A DNA stretch of 11,890 nucleotides. It comes from Verrucomicrobiales bacterium (GTDB taxonomy: Bacteria > Verrucomicrobiota > Verrucomicrobiia > Verrucomicrobiales > DEV007). Positions 5,960 through 11,890 of the stretch are shown piece after piece. Made by a program: the position numbers and the translations under genes. The notes under the pieces were generated by a model. It ran no database searches, was not told the origin of the DNA, and saw nothing but the letters and a program-made list of their open reading frames with translations. Within the stretch, counting starts at the first letter, position 1; the number at the start of each line of letters is the position of its first letter. The DNA lies in contig JALRFZ010000170.1 in the NCBI GenBank assembly GCA_023253615.1, positions 1-11,890 on the forward strand. Reading direction: 5' to 3'.

Positions 5960-6379
5960 ATGCACTCGCCTCTCCTCCATCGCCTTTTCACCGCCTTCGC
6001 CATGCTGGCGTTGGTGGTGTTGCTCGCGGTCGGAGGCGGCTTCCGATACCTCTGTTACTGCACGGGCGAGGTGATCGTGACGGTCCACGAGCATTGCCAC
6101 GGCCATCACGACGATCTTCACCACGAAGATCATCCGTCGGATGAGGAGGGTCACGAAGACCACGATCATGAGTTGGTCAAGACCTCGACCGATCTTCGCG
6201 CCCCCTCCAGCGCCGGTGCTCCCGAGCTGAAATGGCATCCTTTGCCTTGGACTCCGCTCGTCGCGGTGGTCACCTCCGTGGTGTCTCCGGCTGCGGTGGA
6301 AACCCCGCCTCTGGCGCCTCCCGATGATCCGCCTCCGCCCTCCGTGCTCGTGGCGCGCTCGGTCGTCTTCCTGATCTGA
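5960..6379 (+). CDS. Small His-rich envelope protein, putative leader of the RND efflux unit
   Basis: This 139-residue protein starts with an uncleaved anchor or signal (residues 9-28, TAFAMLALVVLLAVGGGF type), then CYC (32-34) and a dense His/acid stretch (43-70) with eleven His and a Cys, including HEHCHGHH. The rest is Pro/Val-rich and ends DPPPPSVLVARSVVFLI. The PPPP...FLI tail and the position before a metal operon match the protein of 513-887. The layout recalls CzcI, which precedes czcCBA in Cupriavidus, but the family is not established. A periplasmic metal-binding or modulating role is inferred. The frame is open far upstream inside chrA, but the first credible start is this ATG; Met15 is an alternative. 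No ribosome site is evident. Eighty-three bases separate it from chrA, without a clear promoter. Confidence 0.7.
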   Translation: MHSPLLHRLFTAFAMLALVVLLAVGGGFRYLCYCTGEVIVTVHEHCHGHHDDLHHEDHPSDEEGHEDHDHELVKTSTDLRAPSSAGAPELKWHPLPWTPLVAVVTSVVSPAAVETPPLAPPDDPPPPSVLVARSVVFLI

Positions 6380-6390
6380 CCGTCTTCTCC

Positions 6391-6416
6391 GGACCGGTTC
6401 CCGTCGAACCCGGTCC
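6391..6416 (+). other. Hairpin after the His-rich gene
   Basis: GGACCGGTT (6391-6399) and AACCCGGTCC (6407-6416) pair with one bulged C around the loop CCCGTCG, starting 12 bases after the stop codon. It has no T-run directly behind it. The loop region shares CCGGTTCCCGTCG with the spacer after the Cys-rich gene (915-927). Confidence 0.4.
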
Positions 6417-6421
6417 CCTCG

Positions 6422-6463
6422 CTTGAGTCCGCGTGTCACTCGCGTCCGCGCTCAAGAGCTTTT
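6422..6463 (+). terminator. Terminator-like or attenuator-like hairpin before the efflux genes
   Basis: CTTGAG (6422-6427) plus CGCG (6430-6433) pair with CGCG (6447-6450) plus CTCAAG (6451-6456): ten pairs with a two-base bulge and a 13-base loop. AGC and TTTT (6460-6463) follow. The T-run is short, so termination would be partial, which would set a ratio between the His-rich gene and the efflux genes downstream. A direct repeat GTCCGCG (6427-6433 and 6444-6450) lies within it. Confidence 0.35.
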
Positions 6464-6530
6464 CCCGCGCCTCCCGCGATGCCCTTTCCGCATCGTCGCC
6501 GGCCCTCTCCTTCCCGATTCTTTTTACCTC

Positions 6531-7766
6531 ATGAAATCCCGAGTCCTCCTGATCCTTGCCCTCGCCTGGGCTTCGACCGGCTCGTCGCGCGCCCTCACGG
6601 TCGACCTTGCGGGCACCGCGGCGCGGGTGCGCGCGTCGAACCCGGAGCTGAAGGCGGCCCGTCTCGCCATCGAGGAAGCCAAAGGCCGACTCCTCGGCGC
6701 GGGGCGGCCTGCGAACCCGGTGCTGAGCTTCGAGCATCAGGGTGAAAGCGGACTCAGCCCCGGATCGACCGGTCTCGCGATCGACCAGACCTTTCCCCTG
6801 ACGAAACGGCTCAAGCTCGAGAAACAACTCTCCTCACAGATGGTGCGCGCCGCCGAACTCGAGGTGCGCGATGCCGAGCGCCGTCTCATTGCCGAGGCGC
6901 AGGCGCAGGTGGTGCGCCTCATCGCCGTCGACCAACAGCGCGGGCTCCGCACCCGTCAGGCGGAGGTGGCGCGCGAGCTCGCCGATTTCGCGAAAGAGCG
7001 CTCCGCGAAAGGCGAACTCTCTCCCCTCGACGCGGCCCAGGCGCTCGTCGACGCGCAGCGCGCCCTGCTCGCGGGCAAGACGCTCGAGACCGAGCGCGTC
7101 GCGATCGTCGGCGAAGCGAAACGGCTCCTCGGGGTGCCCTCGGGAGAAACGCTCGCGGTCGCGGGTGGACTGCCCGCGCTTTCGATCCCGCTCTCGGGTG
7201 ACTGGCAGCAGCGTCCCGATTTTCAGGCAGCGCGGCTGAAGGAAGAAGCTGCCAAAACCGACATCGACCTCGCCCGCTCGAAGAAGTGGGAGGACGCCTC
7301 CGCCGGTCTCTTCGGAGCGCGCGAACATGAAGGCGTGCCGGGCAAAGGCGAGGATCATTCCGGCTACGCGGGCTTCCGCTTTTCGATCCCGCTGCCGCTC
7401 CGCAGACGCAACGAAGGCGAGGTCGCCGAAAAAACCGCCAGCGCCGAGCGGGCCGGACTGGAGAGCGAAGCCCTCGCCTCGGGCATCACCAACGAGGCCG
7501 CGACCGCCCGTGAGGAGATGGCCGCCCACGCCGAACTCGCCGCCGAGATGCGCGACAGCCTGCTGCCCGCGGTGCGCGAGCAAAGCGGGAAGCTCGAGCA
7601 GGCCTACAAGACCGGCGAAGCCGATCTCCTCTCCGTGCTCCGCGCCCGTGAGCAACAGCTCGAGCTCGAAGCGGCGATCCTCGACGCCTCGCGCGATTTC
7701 CACCTCGCGCGCATCCGCTACGAGGCGGCCGTCGGCATGCATGCGCCCGCCACTGGCGGCAAATGA
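6531..7766 (+). CDS. TolC/CusC-type outer-membrane factor of the RND metal efflux system
   Basis: This 411-residue protein has a signal peptide (MKSRVLLILALAWASTGSSRA|L); there is no lipobox Cys, unlike CusC. Two TolC repeats are recognisable. The first begins RVRASNPELKAARLAIEEAK with NPVLSFEHQGESG and AIDQTFPLTKRLKLEKQ; the second includes RPDFQAARLKEEAAKTDIDL, FRFSIPLPLRRRNEGE and LEQAYKTGEADLLSVLRARE. Long Ala/Glu/Arg helices fit the periplasmic tunnel. Length is normal for the family. It would form the outer-membrane exit duct for the adaptor and permease encoded next. ATG 6531 is chosen for the signal peptide; the open frame upstream to 6423 is not secretory. Its stop codon overlaps the adaptor start (ATGA at 7763-7766), so the two are probably translationally coupled. 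Confidence 0.88.
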   Translation: MKSRVLLILALAWASTGSSRALTVDLAGTAARVRASNPELKAARLAIEEAKGRLLGAGRPANPVLSFEHQGESGLSPGSTGLAIDQTFPLTKRLKLEKQLSSQMVRAAELEVRDAERRLIAEAQAQVVRLIAVDQQRGLRTRQAEVARELADFAKERSAKGELSPLDAAQALVDAQRALLAGKTLETERVAIVGEAKRLLGVPSGETLAVAGGLPALSIPLSGDWQQRPDFQAARLKEEAAKTDIDLARSKKWEDASAGLFGAREHEGVPGKGEDHSGYAGFRFSIPLPLRRRNEGEVAEKTASAERAGLESEALASGITNEAATAREEMAAHAELAAEMRDSLLPAVREQSGKLEQAYKTGEADLLSVLRAREQQLELEAAILDASRDFHLARIRYEAAVGMHAPATGGK

Positions 7767-8923
7767 AACCTTTTCCCTTTCCCTCCATGATCTCCAAATC
7801 CGGAACCCTTCCGACGCTCGTCATGATTGGCGTTTCGTTAGTCACCTCGGCCCATCATGCCGCCGAGGAAGAGGTGACGCGCGATCTCGTCATCCTCGAC
7901 GAGGCCGGCGTCAGAAACCTGCGCCTCGAAACCGCCGAAGCCACCGAGGACGATTTCTCCCAAAGCATTCTCGCCCTCGGCCACATCGAGGTCTTTCCCG
8001 GGCGTCTCCACATCGTCAGCAGCCGTATCCCCGGCCGCGTCACGAAGGTGAACGTGAAGCCCGATCAAGCGGTGAAAGCCGGTGATGAATTGATCGTCCT
8101 CGAGAGCCGCCAGCCCGGCGATCCGCCTCCGAGCATCACCCTCACCGCGCCCAGCGCCGGTCTCATCGCGGACATGAAGGTGGCACCGGGCAAGCCGGTG
8201 AGCCCGGACGATTCGTTGCTCGCCATCGTCGATCTCGCCGTCGTCCACGCCATCGCCCAGGTGCCGGAGCATTTCGCCGGTCTCCTCAAGCCGGGTCAGA
8301 AAGCCAACATCCGCGTGCCCGGCTATCCAGAGAAAACCTTCGCGGCGACGCTCGAGCATCTCGGCGCGATGGCCGATGCCCACACCGCCACGCTTGAGGC
8401 GGCCTTCCACGTTGAAAATCCCGACGGGCTCCTGCGACCTGGCATGCGCGCGGAATTCCGCATCGAGACCGGTTCTCGGGAAAACGTGATGTCCGTCCCG
8501 CGCGAGTCGGTGCAGGGCGACGGTGCCTCGCGCTATGTTTATGTCGCCGACTTCGAGTTGGAGAATGCCTTTGAAAAAGTGCCCGTCGAGATCGGCGAGG
8601 AGAACGACGCGCGCATCGAGATCGTGAACGGTCTCTTCCCCGGCGACACCGTCGTCACGCGCGGCGCCTACGCGCTCGGTTTCGCCGGAAAGGGCAGCGT
8701 GAGCTTGAAAGAGGCCCTCGATGCCGCTCACGGCCACGCCCATGCCGAGGACGGATCGGAATTGAGCGGCGAGGAGCATGATCATGAACATGGTGAAGAT
8801 GATCACGATCACGACCACGCCGCTGGCTTCACGCCGCCGACCTGGTTCTTCGCCGGTCTCAGCGGGCTGCTCCTCGTGCTGCTGATGCTGAGCACCGCCT
8901 TCCGCCAACGCCCCGCCGCCTGA
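7763..8923 (+). CDS. RND periplasmic adaptor (membrane fusion protein) without an alpha-hairpin, with His-rich linker and C-terminal membrane helix
   Basis: This 386-residue protein links the permease to the outer-membrane factor. An N-terminal hydrophobic segment (about 15-30) is a signal or anchor. The lipoyl half-motifs are SSRIPGRVTKVNVKPDQAVK (87-106) and LTAPSAGLIADMKVAPGKPV (127-146). Only about ten residues (RQPGDPPPSI) separate them, where adaptors normally carry a helical hairpin of some 50-100 residues. Beta-barrel and membrane-proximal regions follow (VPEHFAGLLKPGQKANIRV, NPDGLLRPGMRAEFRIETG, ENVMSVPRESV, VNGLFPGDTVVTRGAYAL). The end is atypical: a His/Asp/Glu stretch (about 322-352, HDHEHGEDDHDHDH) and then a hydrophobic helix (361-380, WFFAGLSGLLLVLLMLSTAF). 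ATG 7763 overlaps the preceding stop; ATG 7787 (Met9) is an alternative that gives a cleaner signal peptide. Four bases separate its stop from the permease start. Confidence 0.85.
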   Translation: MKPFPFPSMISKSGTLPTLVMIGVSLVTSAHHAAEEEVTRDLVILDEAGVRNLRLETAEATEDDFSQSILALGHIEVFPGRLHIVSSRIPGRVTKVNVKPDQAVKAGDELIVLESRQPGDPPPSITLTAPSAGLIADMKVAPGKPVSPDDSLLAIVDLAVVHAIAQVPEHFAGLLKPGQKANIRVPGYPEKTFAATLEHLGAMADAHTATLEAAFHVENPDGLLRPGMRAEFRIETGSRENVMSVPRESVQGDGASRYVYVADFELENAFEKVPVEIGEENDARIEIVNGLFPGDTVVTRGAYALGFAGKGSVSLKEALDAAHGHAHAEDGSELSGEEHDHEHGEDDHDHDHAAGFTPPTWFFAGLSGLLLVLLMLSTAFRQRPAA

Positions 8924-8927
8924 CAAA

Positions 8928-11890
8928 ATGCTCAACGCCCTCATCCGCTCCTCGCTGCGCCACCGGCCGCTCGTCCTTGTGGTCGCCGTGGTGGTGTTGG
9001 TCTTCGGCTTCCGCGCCGCGCGCGAGTTGCCGCTCGAGGTGTTGCCCGACATGACGAAGCCGACGGTCACGCTGTTGACCGAATGTCCCGGCCTCGCGCC
9101 CGAGGAGGTCGAAATCCTCGTCACCCGCCCGCTCGAATCGGCCCTCCAAGGCGTCGGTGGTCTCGACCGGCTGCGTTCCAATTCCGATGTCGGCCTTTCG
9201 CTCGTCTTTGCCGAATTCGCCTGGGGCACCGACATCTATCGCGCCCGCCAGCTCGTGCAGGAGCGGCTGAATTCAGTCCGCGATGATCTGCCCGAGGGCG
9301 TCGAGCCGGGCATGACGCCAGTCTCGTCGCTGATGGGTGAAATCCTCCTCGTCGGTCTCCACAGCCGCGACGGCGCGATCCCCCCGCGCGAGCTGCGGGT
9401 CTTCGCCGACTGGACCGTGACGCGCCGGCTCCAGAGCATCCCCGGCGTCGCCGAGGTCCTCACCATCGGCGGCGGGGTGAAACAGATCGAGGTGCAGCCC
9501 GACTTGCGAAAGCTGCTCTCCCTCGGCGTGACCCTCGAAGAGCTCAGCGAAGCCGTTGCCACCGCATCGGGCAATTCCACCAGCGGCTACCTGCTCACGC
9601 CGACGCGCGAGATCATGGTGCGCAATCTCGGCATGACCACCGACCTCGACGACTTGCGCGACACCGTCGTCAAAACCGTCGGCGACCGGCCCATCCTCGT
9701 CAGCGACCTCGCCACGGTCGATTACGGCGTGCAACTCATGCGCGGCGACGCCAGCATCAACGGCACGCCGGGCGTGATCCTCAGCATTGACAAGGCCCCC
9801 GGCTTCGACACCCTGCGCCTCACCGCTGCGGTCGAGCAGGCGCTGGAGGATTTGAAACCCTCCCTGCCCGAGGGCGTCGAAGCCGAGATCCTCTTCCGCC
9901 AAGGCGACTTCATCCAGAACTCGATCGACAATCTCAAGGAGGCGATCCGCGACGGCGCCATCATGGTCACGCTCGTCCTGCTGCTCTTTCTCATGAGCGT
10001 GCGGACGACCTTCATCACCCTGATGGCGATGCCGCTGTCCTTCGCCGCGACCCTGCTCGTCTTCCGCGGCTTCGACATCAGCGTCAATTCCATGACCCTC
10101 GGCGGCCTCGCCGTCGCCATCGGCATGGTCGTCGATGATGCCATCGTCGATGTGGAAAACGTTTTCCGCCGCCTCCGCCAAAATGCCACCGCTTCGCTGC
10201 CACGGCCGCGGCTCGAGGTCATCGCCACCGCCTCGGGCGAAGTGCGGAATTCCATCCTCTACGCCACCGTACTCATCATTCTCGTCTTCCTGCCACTCTT
10301 CGGACTGGAGGGCATCGAGGGCCGCCTCTTCCCGCCCATCGCCATCGCCACGATCACGAGCATGGCCGCGTCGTTCCTCGTCTCGCTCACCGTCATTCCG
10401 GTGCTCTGTTCCCTGCTGCTGCATCCGAAATCCGGCAAGGAACATGGCGACGGCTTCGTGGTGCGGATGATGAAGGCGGTGGTGAAACACAGCTTCGTTC
10501 GTCTCGCCCTGGCGCGGCCTTTCCTCGTCCTCACCGCCACCGCCGTGCTGCTAGCGGCCTCGCTAGCGCTTTGGCCGATCATGGGCAAGGAGTTTCTCCC
10601 CTCTTTCAACGAGGGCAGCGCAACCATCTCCATCGCCTCCGGTCCCGGCACCTCGCTCGCGCAGTCGAACGAGATCGGCGAAGTCGCCGTGCGCCTGCTC
10701 CAGGAAATCCCCGAGATCAAGAGCATCGGCCGCCGCGCCGGACGCGCCGAACGCGACGACCACGTCATGCCGGTGAGCGTGAACGAGCTCGACCTCGAAC
10801 TCGCCGAAGACGGTCGTCCCCGCGAGGAAGTCTTCGCCGACATCCGCGCGCGGCTCGGCACCATCCCCGGCATCTTCATCAACATCGGCCAGCCCATCGG
10901 TCACCGCCTCGCCCACATGCTCAGCGGCGTCAGCGCGAAGATCGCGGTGAAGCTTTACGGACCCGATCTCGAGGTGCTGCGATCCAAAGGCGCCGAGATC
11001 GAAGCCATTGCCAAAGGCATCCCCGGTCTCACCGATGTCTTTCTCGAAAAGCAGATGCCCATCCCGCAGCTCCGGATCGTGGTGAACCGCGAACGGGCGA
11101 AGATTTACGGCTTGCGTGCCGCGGAACTCAATCACCAGCTTTCCACCTTGATCGGCGGCGAAACCCTCGCCGAACTCCGCGAAGGCGAACGCACCATCGA
11201 TCTCGTCCTGCGTCTGCCCGAGAGCGAACGCGACGCGCCCGAGAAGCTCGGCGACCTGCTCATTGAGACCGGTACCGGCCAGCACATTCCCCTGCGGCTC
11301 GTCGCCGATGTCCGCGCCTCGACCGGCCCCAACGTCATCAACCGCGAGGACGGCACCCGCCGCATCACCATCGGGGCGAACACCACCGAGCGCGATCTCG
11401 AGTCGCTCGTCGGGCAATTGCAGGATCGCATCCGTGCGGAGGTGAGCCTGCCTGAGGGTTACTTCCTCTCCTTCGAAGGCGAGTTCCAGGCCCGGCAGGA
11501 GGCCGCGCGGCGCATCGCCTGGTTCTCCGCGATGATCGTGCTCGTCGTCAGCTTCCTGCTCTACGGCTACTTCCGCAGCGGCATCATGGTGCTGCAGGTG
11601 CTCGTCAACATCCCCCTCGCCATCATGGGCGGACTCGGACTCACCTGGCTGCTCATCGACAACATCTCCATCGCCACCCTCGTCGGCTTCATCGCCGTCG
11701 CCGGCGTCGCCGCGCGGAATTGCATCATGATGCTCAGCCATTACCTCCACCTCATGAAACATGAGGGCGAGGCCTTCACCCGTGCCATGGTCGAGCGCGG
11801 CACGCTCGAGCGCCTCGTGCCCGTGCTCATGACCACCCTCAGCGCCGGCATCGCCCTCGTCCCGCTGCTCCTCGCCGCCGGCGAGCCGGG
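8928..11890 (+). CDS. HME-family RND heavy-metal efflux permease, 3' truncated by the window edge
   Basis: The frame from ATG 8928 is open for 987 codons to the window end; family members have about 1030-1050 residues, so roughly the last 50 are missing. It is the inner-membrane proton/cation antiporter of the tripartite pump. The N-terminal TM1 is followed by the RND lead ARELPLEVLPDMTKPTVTLL and the porter domain. TM2-TM6 include IMVTLVLLLFLMSV and the TM4 proton-relay segment AIGMVVDDAIVDVENVFRRL (VVDDAIVDVEN at 401-411, with D403, D404, D408 and E410). The second half has QPIGHRLAHMLSGVSAKIAV, GEFQARQEAARRIAWFSAMI and the C-terminal TM region NISIATLVGFIAVAGVAARN. VDDAIVDVEN differs from CzcA-like VDGAVIIVEN and CusA-like VDAAIVMIEN, so metal specificity is left open. 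The start is four bases after the adaptor stop and has no visible ribosome site, which suggests coupling. Confidence 0.92.
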   Translation, partial: MLNALIRSSLRHRPLVLVVAVVVLVFGFRAARELPLEVLPDMTKPTVTLLTECPGLAPEEVEILVTRPLESALQGVGGLDRLRSNSDVGLSLVFAEFAWGTDIYRARQLVQERLNSVRDDLPEGVEPGMTPVSSLMGEILLVGLHSRDGAIPPRELRVFADWTVTRRLQSIPGVAEVLTIGGGVKQIEVQPDLRKLLSLGVTLEELSEAVATASGNSTSGYLLTPTREIMVRNLGMTTDLDDLRDTVVKTVGDRPILVSDLATVDYGVQLMRGDASINGTPGVILSIDKAPGFDTLRLTAAVEQALEDLKPSLPEGVEAEILFRQGDFIQNSIDNLKEAIRDGAIMVTLVLLLFLMSVRTTFITLMAMPLSFAATLLVFRGFDISVNSMTLGGLAVAIGMVVDDAIVDVENVFRRLRQNATASLPRPRLEVIATASGEVRNSILYATVLIILVFLPLFGLEGIEGRLFPPIAIATITSMAASFLVSLTVIPVLCSLLLHPKSGKEHGDGFVVRMMKAVVKHSFVRLALARPFLVLTATAVLLAASLALWPIMGKEFLPSFNEGSATISIASGPGTSLAQSNEIGEVAVRLLQEIPEIKSIGRRAGRAERDDHVMPVSVNELDLELAEDGRPREEVFADIRARLGTIPGIFINIGQPIGHRLAHMLSGVSAKIAVKLYGPDLEVLRSKGAEIEAIAKGIPGLTDVFLEKQMPIPQLRIVVNRERAKIYGLRAAELNHQLSTLIGGETLAELREGERTIDLVLRLPESERDAPEKLGDLLIETGTGQHIPLRLVADVRASTGPNVINREDGTRRITIGANTTERDLESLVGQLQDRIRAEVSLPEGYFLSFEGEFQARQEAARRIAWFSAMIVLVVSFLLYGYFRSGIMVLQVLVNIPLAIMGGLGLTWLLIDNISIATLVGFIAVAGVAARNCIMMLSHYLHLMKHEGEAFTRAMVERGTLERLVPVLMTTLSAGIALVPLLLAAGEP

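Noticed and set aside
9273..11762. Two minus-strand open frames of about 400 codons each (9273-10490 and 10563-11762)
   Set aside because: Both are antisense to the RND permease, and their Asp/Glu/His-rich translations have no domain features.
1..11890. CRISPR array, tRNA, rRNA, insertion sequence or attachment site
   Set aside because: No regularly spaced repeats, tRNA-like cloverleaf, transposase motif or flanking terminal inverted repeats were seen.

Overview
The window is GC-rich, almost fully coding on the + strand, and reads as a metal-resistance island, mainly for copper or related cations. Two features suggest Verrucomicrobiota: a short secreted TRASH protein of the YPLGYC...GSMGK...FCCKPC type, and weak or absent Shine-Dalgarno sites with A-rich leaders. 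This placement rests on recalled resemblance, not a search, and is moderate at best (about 0.5). The large antisense ORFs are treated as codon-bias shadows.

Layout: 1-336 is a broken fragment resembling the N-terminal part of an endonuclease/exonuclease/phosphatase (EEP) domain; the resemblance stops near base 198, just before the expected GD(L/F)N motif. A candidate promoter lies at 443-471. Unit 1 follows: a Cys-rich secreted small protein (513-887), a hairpin-containing spacer, a CopA-type multicopper oxidase fused to a CopB-like outer-membrane barrel (1005-3062), a secreted TRASH protein (3094-3321) and a Cys-rich lipoprotein resembling a metallothionein (3385-3579). A strong intrinsic terminator (3590-3632) closes it. 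Next come a class I SAM-dependent methyltransferase (3637-4515) and a two-domain ChrA chromate transporter (4560-5876). Unit 2 is a His-rich membrane-anchored or secreted small protein (5960-6379), a second hairpin-containing spacer, then an outer-membrane factor (6531-7766), a periplasmic adaptor (7763-8923) and an HME-RND permease (8928 to the window end, 3' truncated).

Inferred division of labour: the oxidase would detoxify Cu(I) in the periplasm or at the outer membrane, the two small Cys-rich proteins would bind or buffer metal in the envelope, and the tripartite RND pump would export cations across both membranes. ChrA would expel chromate. The methyltransferase has no obvious metal role. 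No CueR, CusRS, CopYZ or P-type ATPase gene is visible, so regulation must come from outside the window or from the small leader genes.

Most unusual points: (a) units 1 and 2 are built alike, each with a small metal-ligand-rich protein ending in a PPPP...FLI tail, a hairpin spacer and a secreted protein starting ATGAAATCCC; (b) the CopA-CopB fusion; (c) an RND adaptor that lacks the alpha-helical hairpin between its lipoyl halves but carries a His-rich linker and a C-terminal membrane helix; (d) an RND permease whose TM4 signature (VDDAIVDVEN) is neither the CzcA nor the CusA form.
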